Notes: a model not told the origin generated them from the sequence alone. A stretch of DNA of 58,350 nt from Methanocorpusculum petauri (GCF_026891975.1 NZ_JAPTGB010000015.1:1-58350); one strand, 5' to 3'; shown: positions 27,351 through 35,947, counted from the stretch's first letter. Made by a program: numbers and translations.

Positions 27351-28058
27351 ATGGCTATTGAAAATGGCAACTATATTAAACTCAGCTACACCGGTTCCGT
27401 GAACGGTGCACCGTTCGATACGACGGATGCTGAGGAGGCAAAGAAGGCAGGAATTTTCCGCGAGAATGCAATGTACGGCCCGGTTGTGGTTAAGGTCGGT
27501 GCAGGCCACGTTCTTCCGGGTGTGGACGAGGATCTTGCCGGAAAGGAGATTGGCCAGGAGTACACGGTTGTTGTTCCGGCAGAGAAAGCATTCGGCGAGC
27601 ACAAGAAGGATGAGCTGAAGGCTGTTGACAAGAAGGCACTGCCGCAGAAGGTTTCCATGCTTGACCGCGTGACGGTTGAGGGACGTGAGGGTGTTGTGGT
27701 GAACAAGGTCGGCAACCGTTATCTCGTGGATTTCAACCACCCGCTTGCAGGCCAGGAGGTCACCTATGTGTACAAGATCGAGGAAATGGTCGAAGACCCG
27801 ATCGCAAAGCTTGCAGGAACGATCCGCCTCTTTACCGGACGCGAGATGAAGGTCAGCAATGCGCACAAGAACTTTATCTCCGTTGAGGTTCCGCCGATGA
27901 TGGCAATGTACAACCAGAACTGGATGATGACCGAGTACATGATCACACAGGAGGCGTTCGGCCTGTTCCCGGAGATCGAATCGGTCAAGTTCGTTGAGAC
28001 CTTCCCCCGTCCGAATCTCAAGGTCGATGAACCGGCTGAAGAGAAGAAGGAAGAATAA
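27351..28058 (+). CDS. long archaeal FKBP-type peptidyl-prolyl isomerase
   Basis: 235 residues. An FKBP core is interrupted by an IF (insert-in-flap) domain. The core is GNYIKLSYTGSVNGAPFDTT at residues 5-24, GHVLPGVDEDLAGKEIGQEY near 55, then EKAFGEHKKDEL. The insert region includes VEGREGVVVNKVGNRYLVDF and the family sequence NHPLAGQEVTYVYKI. An additional C-terminal domain of about 85 residues is typical of the long archaeal type. These are cytosolic folding factors that combine isomerase and chaperone activity. The tail is charged (EPAEEKKEE). Confidence 0.92.
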   Translation: MAIENGNYIKLSYTGSVNGAPFDTTDAEEAKKAGIFRENAMYGPVVVKVGAGHVLPGVDEDLAGKEIGQEYTVVVPAEKAFGEHKKDELKAVDKKALPQKVSMLDRVTVEGREGVVVNKVGNRYLVDFNHPLAGQEVTYVYKIEEMVEDPIAKLAGTIRLFTGREMKVSNAHKNFISVEVPPMMAMYNQNWMMTEYMITQEAFGLFPEIESVKFVETFPRPNLKVDEPAEEKKEE

Positions 28059-28159
28059 TACTGATATAACCGCCGGGGTTCCGGCACATTTTTTTCTTTT
28101 CCCTGAAATTTTTGCAGAGTCTGATGTTTTATTTATAGTATATAAATATATTGAGCGCG

Positions 28160-28303
28160 AATTAGGTTTTGTCAGACATATACAGAGGATTCGGAAAATA
28201 ACGGGCAAACATGCGGGTACATTGAATAAATGGGAAACAGATAATAAATACGAGTTGATGCGTGGTATTGCGAGGCGTCATTTCGGAATACCTAAACCTA
28301 ATT
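28160..28303. repeat. spaced inverted repeat and possible coding remnant upstream of secreted-protein gene
   Basis: AATTAGGTTT (28160-28169) is an exact inverse of AAACCTAATT (28294-28303). The 124 bases between them, with flanks, stay open in one plus frame to a TAA at 28321. That frame reads as plausible protein (RELGFVRHIQRIRKITG, ELMRGIARRHFGIPKPNFGS) but has no normal start or ribosome site. It may be a tiny gene with an unusual start or a leftover fragment. A TATA-like run (TTTATAGTATATAAATATA) precedes it. Confidence 0.3.
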
Positions 28304-28349
28304 TTGGCTCAAATGTATTATAACAGGTGAGCGAGAACAAACTTATTGT

Positions 28350-28820
28350 ATGAAGAAACAGTGTGTTGTGGTTTTTGCGATCTTCTGTGTGATCGCATTC
28401 TGTATGGCTCCGGCTGCCGCGTCAGCGGGAGACTCTGAAAAGAAAATCAGTGATAACATTATGGTCTCCCCACTGGTACTCCCGATTTATGAGACAAAAT
28501 CCTCTCTGACCGGAGCTATTGTATCCGGACAGACAAAAACATACACCTATGTTGTTCCGTCCGGGGACACACAAATGGATGTCCAGTTATCATGGAAATC
28601 ATCCTCGAATAGTCTTGCGCTCCTCTTAACCAGTCCAAGCGGGAGAACCTATGGAGAATATAATGACAACTACGAATCCTCAACACCAAACGCACGGATT
28701 CCCGTCCATCTGGAAGCGGCAAGTGGAACACTGCCAAGCGGCACCTGGACGATCAGTGTCAGCGGAAAGAGTGTGAGTGGATCGGAATCATTTACTCTGG
28801 TGGTAAATACCTATAACTAA
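28350..28820 (+). CDS. small secreted protein with PPC-like domain
   Basis: 156 residues. A clear signal peptide (KKQCVVVFAIFCVIAFCMAP, then AAASAG) precedes a single beta-sandwich domain. Its pattern is TKTYTYVVPSGDTQMDVQLS, LALLLTSPSGRTYGEY, and PSGTWTISVSGKSVSGSESF. This is the layout of the bacterial pre-peptidase C-terminal (PPC) and P-domain-like modules. It is secreted or surface-held, without a second anchor. One base separates it from the membrane-anchored regulator gene that follows, so the two are probably made together. Confidence 0.75.
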   Translation: MKKQCVVVFAIFCVIAFCMAPAAASAGDSEKKISDNIMVSPLVLPIYETKSSLTGAIVSGQTKTYTYVVPSGDTQMDVQLSWKSSSNSLALLLTSPSGRTYGEYNDNYESSTPNARIPVHLEAASGTLPSGTWTISVSGKSVSGSESFTLVVNTYN

Positions 28821-28821
28821 A

Positions 28822-29679
28822 ATGGAAACTATGGGAAAAATTTTCTTGTATTCTCTTTTTTTCATGATCTGTCTGAGTGGAATAAGCGGGGCGGATACTC
28901 CAAATGACGCTCTGTATTATCCGGGAGATAATCTGATCATATCTCCGGGATCAGACACTATTATCAGCGATAATACCTGTCCGCCGATTACGGAAATTAT
29001 GGGCATCATACCACTAATGGATCAACTACGTCTCTCCATGATCTCTCTATACAGCCGTATAATTGATTTTCCTTCCGTACTCGTCACAGAAAGTGTTACC
29101 ATTTTCTTTATTCTTCTTGGTGGAGGTGCCCTCACCTTCCTTGTCAACCGCTGGAAAGTCCCCGAGGACCCCGAATCCCGCCCAGCGATTCTCTACAACA
29201 CCATCAAAGAACATCCGGGGGCAACTCTTTCCGAACTGCAGAAGCTCACCGGTCACTCACGCGGATCTGTCACCGCCAATCTTCATCGTCTGGACATGAC
29301 CGCAAAGATCCAGAAAAGCGTACGCGACGGCAGGACCCGCTACTACATAGCCAGCATACCGGAGGACGAGATCAAAGGGTTTCTGCGTAAAGTTGCCTCA
29401 CGGGAAAAGTCGCAGAAGATCTTTGAAGCCATCATCAGCACACCCGGAATATCCCAGAAGGAACTCCATGAAACAACAGGAATTCCCAAGACAACACTCC
29501 AGTGGCATCTTACACAACTCGCAAGATATGAAGCGATCAAAAGGACGCGTGACGGAAACACCGTTCACTACAGCGCAATTCCGGACTACATTCTCCTCTA
29601 CAATCATATTCTTGAAGACGGAAAACAGAACAGGAAAACGATCGAAAGACAGGAACCAAACAACAACAGCGATACATAA
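28822..29679 (+). CDS. membrane-anchored regulator with two winged-helix domains
   Basis: 285 residues. An N-terminal signal or membrane segment (KIFLYSLFFMICLSGISGAD) is followed by about 60 extracytoplasmic residues and a second hydrophobic segment near 80-107. The cytoplasmic part has two winged helices. The first is GATLSELQKLTGHSRGSVTA with NLHRLDMTAKI near 130-165. The second is GISQKELHETTGIPKTTLQW with HLTQLARYEAIK near 205-240. This is a one-component membrane-bound transcription factor, probably sensing something outside, perhaps with the secreted protein encoded just upstream. A decayed copy of its C-terminus lies downstream. Confidence 0.78.
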   Translation: METMGKIFLYSLFFMICLSGISGADTPNDALYYPGDNLIISPGSDTIISDNTCPPITEIMGIIPLMDQLRLSMISLYSRIIDFPSVLVTESVTIFFILLGGGALTFLVNRWKVPEDPESRPAILYNTIKEHPGATLSELQKLTGHSRGSVTANLHRLDMTAKIQKSVRDGRTRYYIASIPEDEIKGFLRKVASREKSQKIFEAIISTPGISQKELHETTGIPKTTLQWHLTQLARYEAIKRTRDGNTVHYSAIPDYILLYNHILEDGKQNRKTIERQEPNNNSDT

Positions 29680-29734
29680 CTAACTTTTTTTCCATAATTT
29701 CTTTCACTACAGAAAATATCTTTATTACGCAAAA

Positions 29735-29913
29735 GATTGTTCAGACAATCAGGAACGCTCCCGGCAACAACGCATCAGTCGCATCTCACACAACATGCAA
29801 AGTACGAAGCAATCAAAAACACCATCTCCTACAACGTGCTCCCCAAATACATCCGGCTCTACCACAGTCTCACCAAACAAAAAGAGAACGAAAATCCTGA
29901 CGACAATGTATAA
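29735..29913 (+). pseudogene. decayed C-terminal copy of the membrane winged-helix regulator
   Basis: The open text TLPATTHQSHLTQHAKYEAI continues as NVLPKYIRLYHSLTKQKENE and ends at TAA 29911-29913. It aligns with the second winged helix of the gene just upstream (IPKTTLQWHLTQLARYEAIK ... IPDYILLYNHILED). The RTRDGNTVHY wing is shortened to a few residues. No start codon or N-terminal part remains. It is best read as a partial tandem duplicate that has decayed. Nothing else is seen in 29680-29991. Confidence 0.7.
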
Positions 29914-29991
29914 TCAGGAAAACATCCTCCAGCAGATGTAAAGATTCGAATCAAACGAAGTTGTCAGACGCAAAACAACAAAAAAATAAAC

Positions 29992-30186
29992 TTACTTTTT
30001 CAAAGGAGAGTGACGGGCCACCTCCTTACAGTGGCAGCATCCTCCCTTCTTTTTCCCGGATTTCGAACAACCGCAGCAGCATGAACCATGGGAAAGATTT
30101 CGTCTGATCATGATCGCAAAGAAGAGAACGATCCCGATTGCAACCAGAACAAACAGTGCTGTCCAGACAGGATCACCCGAATCCAA
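29992..30186 (-). CDS. FeoB-associated Cys-rich membrane protein
   Basis: About 64 residues from a TTG at 30186 that overlaps the end of feoB. One membrane segment ([20 protein letters not shown]) is followed by a Cys-rich tail ([20 protein letters not shown]). This is the pattern of the small proteins often encoded directly after FeoB. A run of six G on the mRNA, seven bases before the TTG, makes a good ribosome site. An ATG at 30234 would also be in frame but lies well inside feoB. The Cys/His tail may handle Fe2+ delivered by FeoB. Confidence 0.72.
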   Translation of the reverse strand: MDSGDPVWTALFVLVAIGIVLFFAIMIRRNLSHGSCCCGCSKSGKKKGGCCHCKEVARHSPLKK

Positions 30187-32152
30187 GAAGAATCCCCCCC
30201 TGATAAACAATAAAGGAAACAATCCATGCAACAACGCACATCAGTACGGCAGCCCCTGCAGCAAACTTCCAGGAAGTCTCCTGTTTGACCGTCAGCATTG
30301 CCGCAAGACAGGGCATATAGAGAAGTACGAACACCATCAGTGAGTACGCCGACAACGGGGTAAACACACCCGCCAGGGTACTGCCGAGCATCTCCTCGCC
30401 AACACCAAAGAGTGTTCCAAAAGAGGCCACAACCGTCTCTTTCGCCAGGAGACCCATAAGGACGGCAACCGCAGCCTCCGGAATACCCCAGCCGAGCGGA
30501 GCAAAGATCGGCGCAATAGCCGAACCAATCATGCCAATGACAGACTCCGAAGACCCGTACTCAACACCGTAGGGAAGAGTTGCAAGCAGCCAGATCAAAA
30601 GAACTGCCGGGAAAATGATAAGTCCCGCCTTTCTCAGGAACAGACCGCCGTGTTCGAGAGCATGGATAATCACACCTTTCACCGTCGGAATGCGATAAGG
30701 CGGCATCTCAATTACAAAGGATGACGACTCGCCTTTCATCACCGTCTTCTGCAGAATAAGACCCACGATCAGTGCAACAATAATCCCCAGCAGGTAAATT
30801 GAAAACATCACAAGACCCTGAATCTGCGGAGCAAAGAACGCACCGACCAGCAGAATAAACACCGGAAGCCGTGCAGAACAGGACATGTACGGTGTCATCA
30901 GAACCGTCAGTTTGCGTTCCCGTTCCGTCTCCAGCGTACGGGCAGCCATAACTGCCGGAACACTGCATCCAAACCCAAGAATCATCGGAATGAATGATTT
31001 TCCGTGCAGACCAATCTTGTGCATAATCCTGTCCATAATTACTGCAACACGCGCCAGATATCCGGAATCCTCAAGGATTGCCAGGAGCAGGAACAACAGC
31101 AGAATGTTTGGCAGGAAGACCACTACTGACCCGACACCTCCGATCACACCATCACAAATAAACGAAACAGCCCAGTCAGGCATGCCGGAACCCAGCGACT
31201 CACTCACAAACGCAGCAGCATCCCCGAAAACGGTTTCAATCAGATCCATGAACGGGGTTGCAATCGTAAACACGATCTGGAACACCGCATACATCACAAG
31301 AAGGAATATCGGGAAACCCAGCCACTTATTGGTAACGAACCGATCAATACGTTCCGACTGATTCTTACCTCCGGAATCCTTGTGATAATGAACTGCATCG
31401 TGAAGAATACCTGCAATATAACCATACCGCTGATCAGCAAAGATTTCCTGTGTTGATGTCCCGAACATATCCGTCAGGTGTTTTCTGGTCGATTCAATCC
31501 GGGACTTTGCCGCAACAGGCATATCCTCTGCTGCACCGTGAATCAGACTCTGGATAATGTCCCAGCGCGTGTAATCCGGCAGTGCTTCCTCAAGTTCTGC
31601 CAGATGTTTCTCCACCTCATCTCCATAATGCGGAGGATGTGTTGAAGGCACAGCACCGCCAAGAATTTCCTTAATCAGCTGATCCTTACCGGTGTTGTCA
31701 ATCGCCTCAATACGGACAACCGGAACACCCAGCATATCGGACAATTTCTTGGTATCAATAATGACACCTTCGGAATCTGCATATCTGTTCAGATTCAGAG
31801 CCACAATCATCGGAACGCCCAGCTCGATTAACTGCAGAGTCAGATACAGATTCCGTTCAAGATGGGCTGCGTCTACAATATTGACAACAACATCCGGTTT
31901 TTCCGTAAGCAGGTACTCAACGGCTATCTCCTCTTCAAGGGATCTGCTGCTCAGACTATAGGTGCCCGGAAGATCCACAATCTCAAGCGTTGTACCATCA
32001 TATGTTGCCTTACCGTCCTTTCGCTCAATTGCAACAGTTTTTCCCGGCCAGTTGCCCACATGCTGGCGCATACCGGTTAGATTATTGAAAAGTGTCGTTT
32101 TGCCGCAGTTCGGGTTTCCGGCAAGGGCCACCACAATCCGTTTTTCACTCAT
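30173..32152 (-). CDS. feoB: ferrous iron transporter FeoB
   Basis: 659 residues. The N-terminal G domain has G1 GNPNCGKTT at 12-20, G3 DLPGTYSL near 59 and G5-like text further on. A helical spacer and a membrane domain with two Gate regions ([20 protein letters not shown] near 390) and FeoB_C follow. It imports Fe2+ across the cytoplasmic membrane. Odd point: where FeoB proteins normally have the G4 motif NxxD, this one reads [11 protein letters not shown], with Arg where Asp is expected. It overlaps the FeoA-domain gene by four bases (ATGA) and is divergent from a DtxR regulator. Confidence 0.94.
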   Translation of the reverse strand: MSEKRIVVALAGNPNCGKTTLFNNLTGMRQHVGNWPGKTVAIERKDGKATYDGTTLEIVDLPGTYSLSSRSLEEEIAVEYLLTEKPDVVVNIVDAAHLERNLYLTLQLIELGVPMIVALNLNRYADSEGVIIDTKKLSDMLGVPVVRIEAIDNTGKDQLIKEILGGAVPSTHPPHYGDEVEKHLAELEEALPDYTRWDIIQSLIHGAAEDMPVAAKSRIESTRKHLTDMFGTSTQEIFADQRYGYIAGILHDAVHYHKDSGGKNQSERIDRFVTNKWLGFPIFLLVMYAVFQIVFTIATPFMDLIETVFGDAAAFVSESLGSGMPDWAVSFICDGVIGGVGSVVVFLPNILLLFLLLAILEDSGYLARVAVIMDRIMHKIGLHGKSFIPMILGFGCSVPAVMAARTLETERERKLTVLMTPYMSCSARLPVFILLVGAFFAPQIQGLVMFSIYLLGIIVALIVGLILQKTVMKGESSSFVIEMPPYRIPTVKGVIIHALEHGGLFLRKAGLIIFPAVLLIWLLATLPYGVEYGSSESVIGMIGSAIAPIFAPLGWGIPEAAVAVLMGLLAKETVVASFGTLFGVGEEMLGSTLAGVFTPLSAYSLMVFVLLYMPCLAAMLTVKQETSWKFAAGAAVLMCVVAWIVSFIVYQGGILLGFG

Positions 32153-32625
32153 GATATCAACTCCACCTGAATATTTTCTGCTTCATGGCGGCGGATAGCA
32201 AACTGACATCCGCGAACTGAGATCATCATCGGATCTCCAAGAGGAGCAGACCCGGTAATGCGGATGCTGCATCCCTTCGTCACACCCAGTTCAAGAAGAC
32301 GGGATGTAATGCCAGTGTCAGGCCGGACTTCCGTAACCCGGACAGTGTGGCCAACAGGAACTGTATCAAGTGTCCAGACTCCGTCCTTTACCACAGAGAT
32401 CTGTCCGGCTTCTGCTTTTCTCATCGCGATCTGACAACCGCGAATACGTACAAACATTGGATCCCCAAGCGGCGCTTTCCCGAGAACCGTCAGATGAGTT
32501 CCCCGGGTAACCCCCAGTTCAAGCAAACGTCTGGTAATCTCAGCACCGTGATGGAGTGATACTACCGTTGCCTGCGAACCACAAGGGATACAGTCCAATG
32601 CAATTGATTGAGATGTCGTTTGCAT
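32149..32625 (-). CDS. feoA: tandem FeoA-domain protein
   Basis: About 158 residues from the ATG at 32625, containing two FeoA (SH3-like) domains in series. The halves carry the same sentence: [20 protein letters not shown] with [19 protein letters not shown], and [20 protein letters not shown] with [19 protein letters not shown]. FeoA normally occurs as one 75-residue domain that assists FeoB, so this is an internal duplication or fusion. The frame extends to 32670, but a TATA-like box lies inside that part, about 27 bases before 32625. A leaderless mRNA starting at this ATG is therefore likely. Confidence 0.87.
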   Translation of the reverse strand: MQTTSQSIALDCIPCGSQATVVSLHHGAEITRRLLELGVTRGTHLTVLGKAPLGDPMFVRIRGCQIAMRKAEAGQISVVKDGVWTLDTVPVGHTVRVTEVRPDTGITSRLLELGVTKGCSIRITGSAPLGDPMMISVRGCQFAIRRHEAENIQVELIS

Positions 32626-32640
32626 ATACACATGTATCCT

Positions 32641-32668
32641 GTTAGGAGCGTATATCCAACCCCCTAAC
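32641..32668 (-). promoter_or_regulatory. DtxR-type operator around the feoA TATA box
   Basis: GTTAGG (32641-32646) mirrors CCTAAC (32663-32668). The TTAGG/CCTAA half-sites resemble those of DtxR/IdeR metal-dependent repressors. The minus-strand TATA-like GGATATACG sits between the arms, so a bound repressor would block promoter access. A DtxR-family gene starts about 100 bases away on the other strand. Confidence 0.6.
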
Positions 32669-32700
32669 AACTTTTGGATTGCTCAGTATTGCCGAAGATG

Positions 32701-32727
32701 TTTCGGATTTTTTCAAAATATCCGAAA
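32701..32727. promoter_or_regulatory. inverted repeat between feoA and the DtxR gene
   Basis: TTTCGGAT-N11-ATCCGAAA is a perfect 8+11+8 inverted repeat in the intergenic region, about 50 bases before the dtxR-like ATG. It is distinct in sequence from the TTAGG/CCTAA repeat nearer feoA. It could be a second operator, possibly for autoregulation. Confidence 0.5.
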
Positions 32728-32775
32728 ATTTCTAAAGCAAACGCTCATAATCTTGTATGAGAAATGATATGACAC

Positions 32776-33225
32776 ATGGATGCAATGCCACAGACAGCAC
32801 ACTGCAAACGCCTCACCATGAAAGAGGAGGATTACCTTGAGGCAATCCTCAACGTCTCAAGGGAGAAAGGTTATGCAAAAACCCGGGATGTTGCAGACGA
32901 GCTGGGGCTCTCACCGCCCTCGGTTGTGGAGATGTTTGCAAAACTCGATCGAAAAAAACTGGTTGTGTACCGAAAGTATGAGGGCGTTACACTTACGGAT
33001 ACAGGCAGAACCATAGCCGAGCAGATCAAGTACCGCCATGACGTGCTGGTCGGATTTCTCCGGCTAATTTCCGTCCCGGAAGATATTGCAACCAAGGATG
33101 CCTGTTTCATGGAACACGAACTCAACGCAGAAACAATTCAGAAAATAAAACAGTTCGTGGAGTATGTGGACATCTCGAAATCCGCACAGATAGAAATGAA
33201 GCGGTTCACTGAATCCTGCAAATAA
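32776..33225 (+). CDS. DtxR/MntR-family metal-dependent repressor
   Basis: 149 residues. The winged helix (MKEEDYLEAILNVSREKGYA at 15-34; TRDVADELGLSPPSVVEMFA) is followed by the metal-binding and dimerisation domain. It has GVTLTDTG, RHDVLVGFLR and the ligand cluster CFMEHEL, equivalent to Cys102/Glu105/His106 of DtxR. There is no SH3 domain, so it is the short form. It is divergent from feoAB with operator-like repeats between, so Fe2+-dependent control of iron uptake is the likely job. In-frame ATGs also exist at 32785 and 32818. Confidence 0.9.
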   Translation: MDAMPQTAHCKRLTMKEEDYLEAILNVSREKGYAKTRDVADELGLSPPSVVEMFAKLDRKKLVVYRKYEGVTLTDTGRTIAEQIKYRHDVLVGFLRLISVPEDIATKDACFMEHELNAETIQKIKQFVEYVDISKSAQIEMKRFTESCK

Positions 33226-33360
33226 CTTTTTTGAAAAACGGGTGCACCCGTAAAGATTGTTTACTGACAGCCATTGTTCCGTTTTTACCCGTATTTCAGC
33301 CCGCAAACCGTATCTTCTGAGGAAGACGGGACGTTAGGGGCAGTATCCCCAAAAATTCGG

Positions 33361-34047
33361 CTACTCGCCCGATCCAAACCGTTTTTCCGTGTACCGCTGC
33401 CAGAGTTTCCAGCAGACAACAGCAGCCGCAATCACCAAAATCACGGCGATAATCGCATACAAAGGATTGGCAGCCCAGAGTTCAAGGACAGCGTGCATTC
33501 CGACCGCCATAGTCAGGGTCGCAAGAATACTGCCGACAAGCACAATCGTAAGAAGAGTCCTCGGGGGTACGGAGAGCAGTCGCCCCACAATCGTAGTGTT
33601 GATCGCACTCGAACCCATGAACGGGATGTACATAAACAGGAACAGACCGATAAGTGACAGACCCTTAATCCACAGATGCTTCTGGAGTACCTCGTTTGTT
33701 TTGGTGGTGAAGTAGCGGAGAAGGTGTCCGAGCAGCGGAATACGCAGCAGCAGATCAAAGTTGTACGCAATGATAATCGCAAGTACCATATCTCCGACAA
33801 TAATGCCGACGGTAATCTGCCACCAGGAAATGCCGAACGCCATTGCAAGGGGAACAATACTTTCCTTCCCGAATCCGGGCATCATGTACAGTCCTAAAAA
33901 TCCGATGAACTCATAAAAAATATTGAGCGGCATCGTCAAAAAGAAGAAGGAAAGCATCGCACCAAAAACTGCAAGAACGCCTCCCGTTGCAATGAGCCGT
34001 ATGCGGAGGGTCGGCTGATAATAGGGCGATACCGTTTCTTCCGTCAT
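33361..34047 (-). CDS. small multidrug export family protein (Sm_multidrug_ex), copy 1
   Basis: 228 residues with five or six membrane segments. The family text includes YMMPGFGKESIVPLAMAFGI near 55, GIIVGDMVLAIIIAYNFDLL and MGSSAINTTIVGRLL near 145. This is the COG2426/PF06695 family, named for weak drug-export evidence but really of unknown function. The C-terminal tail is basic. It follows a clear paralogue by 22 bases on the same strand, so the two are co-transcribed. Confidence 0.8.
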   Translation of the reverse strand: MTEETVSPYYQPTLRIRLIATGGVLAVFGAMLSFFFLTMPLNIFYEFIGFLGLYMMPGFGKESIVPLAMAFGISWWQITVGIIVGDMVLAIIIAYNFDLLLRIPLLGHLLRYFTTKTNEVLQKHLWIKGLSLIGLFLFMYIPFMGSSAINTTIVGRLLSVPPRTLLTIVLVGSILATLTMAVGMHAVLELWAANPLYAIIAVILVIAAAVVCWKLWQRYTEKRFGSGE

Positions 34048-34069
34048 GTGGGTTTTTACCTATTGGTGT

Positions 34070-34825
34070 TCATGGAAGAATATCTTCCTCATTCGAATCA
34101 CACGAACACGCAGGATTTTCAGGAGAGAACCGTTGTGTGTATCTCCGCCACACCAGAACCGCGGCGATGATCACCGCGGCAATCACCAGAACCGCAAGCA
34201 CGGCAAGCCAGGGATTGATCCGCCAGAGTTCAATGACCGCAGCAGCACCGAATGCAACCGACAGCGTAGAAAAAATACTGCCGACGGTTATGATCCAGAA
34301 CACTGTCCGTGCCCGCATGCCAAACAGTCTGCCGAGAATGGTGGTATTGGTTGCGCCGGAACCCTGCAAAGGGATATACATGAAGATCAGGAGACCCAGA
34401 TGCGACAGCTGTTCAATCCAGGGTTTTTTCTTGCGCACACTGTTTGCCCCGTCCATGAACCTGCGGATGAGGCCGCCGACAAACGGAATTTTCTCCAGAA
34501 GATCGAAGTTCAGGGCGATGAGAATGGAACTCATCATATCCATCAGGATAATGCCAAAGCAGATGATCCAGATCGGATACCCAAGACCGATGGCAATAGG
34601 AATAATAGACTCTTTGCCGAACGGCGGGATAAGATAGGCAATAAAGAGAGCGAACAGTGTCAGATACTCCTGACTCGGCTGGCCGATGATACCGGTTGCC
34701 GGCGGGTACACAAACCACATGGCAAAGAGAAAAACACCATAAACGGCAATGGGACCGCAGAGAAAAAGGATGCGGCGGAGAATAATCTTCGTCCATTCCT
34801 GTGCGCTGCGCCCCTCTTCAGCCAT
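34070..34825 (-). CDS. small multidrug export family protein (Sm_multidrug_ex), copy 2
   Basis: 251 residues and paralogous to the next gene downstream. Matching stretches are YLIPPFGKESIIPIAIGLGY against the copy's PGFGKESIVPLAM, FGIILMDMMSSILIALNFDL, and LQGSGATNTTILGRLFG. The conserved FGKES and GS(A/G)xxNTTI(L/V)GR motifs presumably line a transport path. The longer soluble N-terminus (AEEGRSAQEWTKIILRR) differs from copy 1. It is the first gene of a two-gene unit, divergent from the GNAT gene. Confidence 0.8.
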   Translation of the reverse strand: MAEEGRSAQEWTKIILRRILFLCGPIAVYGVFLFAMWFVYPPATGIIGQPSQEYLTLFALFIAYLIPPFGKESIIPIAIGLGYPIWIICFGIILMDMMSSILIALNFDLLEKIPFVGGLIRRFMDGANSVRKKKPWIEQLSHLGLLIFMYIPLQGSGATNTTILGRLFGMRARTVFWIITVGSIFSTLSVAFGAAAVIELWRINPWLAVLAVLVIAAVIIAAVLVWRRYTQRFSPENPACSCDSNEEDILP

Positions 34826-34940
34826 AACAAATACTTATATACATTGATTGGCGGCTATAAAGGGTTAATGGAAATGAATGAACCGAGCGGATCAAAGAAT
34901 TTTCAACCCTGATAAATACCGGTGCAGCATATAGAAAACC

Positions 34941-35426
34941 ATGGAGATCATCTGCAAACCCTATACCTCAGATGACAAAGCAGCGGTCACGGTTATCTGG
35001 AACGATATTGTCCGCGATGCAAACGCATTTCCCCAGGAGGTTCCCTTCACCAGTGAAGAGGGAGATGCATTTTTTCTCTCCCAGACGGCAACGGTTGTTG
35101 CATGTGCAGACGGGGAAGTTGCGGGATTTTATATTCTGCATGATAATAATGTCGGCCGCTGCTCCCACACGGCGAATGCCTCATACGGTGTTGCCAAAAA
35201 ATTCCGCGGATATGGAGTGGGAAAAATTCTTGTTTCCGATTCACTTGCAAAAGCAAAAACGTGCGGCTATAAGGGCCTGCAGTACAATGCGGTGGTCAAG
35301 TCCAACTTCGGGGCGATCATGCTGTACCTCAAACTCGGCTTCAACATCATCGGAACAATTCCGGGAGGCTACCGGAAAGCCGACGGGACGTTTGAAGATC
35401 TGTTGATCTTCCACAAAAGTTTGTGA
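34941..35426 (+). CDS. GNAT-family N-acetyltransferase
   Basis: 161 residues. The GNAT fold is visible: strand VVACADGEVAGFYILHDN near 50-68, then the acetyl-CoA loop VAKKFRGYGVGKILVSDSLA near 88-107 (R/Q-x-x-G-x-G type), then YNAVVKSNFGAIMLYLKLGF near 122. It should acetylate an amine of a small molecule or protein terminus; the target is unknown. It is a stand-alone gene whose start codon follows a short A/T-rich promoter region. Confidence 0.87.
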   Translation: MEIICKPYTSDDKAAVTVIWNDIVRDANAFPQEVPFTSEEGDAFFLSQTATVVACADGEVAGFYILHDNNVGRCSHTANASYGVAKKFRGYGVGKILVSDSLAKAKTCGYKGLQYNAVVKSNFGAIMLYLKLGFNIIGTIPGGYRKADGTFEDLLIFHKSL

Positions 35427-35469
35427 GACGAACGAAAAATTTTCAGCAAAATTTTTTTTGAAAAAAAAA

Positions 35470-35880
35470 TTAATTGGTGATGACGCGGGTGTTTCTGCCC
35501 ATCAGTTTCCCGCAGTGAATTTTTCCCATCACCAGAATATTTTCTCCGTGGACCTCATCGGAGACGATCCCCGGACGAAGCAGGACGTTGCCTTCCGATC
35601 GGATAACCCGGACCCGTGCCCCGTCGCACACGGTCAGTTGATCAGTTCCGGCATGCAGCTCCCCTTCCACCAGACACCCGCGGGAGATCACCGCACCGTT
35701 GCAGGTGATATTGCCACCGACTCTTGAACCGACACCCAGGGAAAGATGACCGGTCACGACAAGATCTTTCCAGAACTGGGTTTTTGGGGGTACAATGAAA
35801 TCTCCGTCAATTTTAACCGATTCCTTGAAGTAGGATCCCGTTTCTGCCAAATAGGTCGTGTCCTTTACGAAAACTTTCAT
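35470..35880 (-). CDS. beta-roll, polymer-forming-type protein
   Basis: 136 residues with a repeating short-strand pattern: ITCNGAVISRGCLVEGELHA, then VRVIRSEGNVLLRPGIVSDE, then VHGENILVMGKIHCGKLMGR. This fits a small right- or left-handed beta-helix as in bactofilin-type or acyltransferase-like proteins. No transferase catalytic His is evident. It could be a scaffold or surface-associated polymer. It is not clearly in an operon; the prenyltransferase gene on the same strand ends about 70 bases upstream of it. Confidence 0.6.
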   Translation of the reverse strand: MKVFVKDTTYLAETGSYFKESVKIDGDFIVPPKTQFWKDLVVTGHLSLGVGSRVGGNITCNGAVISRGCLVEGELHAGTDQLTVCDGARVRVIRSEGNVLLRPGIVSDEVHGENILVMGKIHCGKLMGRNTRVITN

Positions 35881-35947
35881 TGATTACCCCTGTTACGTAT
35901 AATAACCTTCTTTCTCACGGTATTAATATGTTGTCCATCACGTTTTC

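Noticed and set aside
33239-33250. CGGGTGCACCCG palindrome after the DtxR gene as a terminator
   Set aside because: A 12-base palindrome with no loop does not make a good RNA hairpin, and archaeal termination mostly uses T-runs. It is not listed as a terminator.
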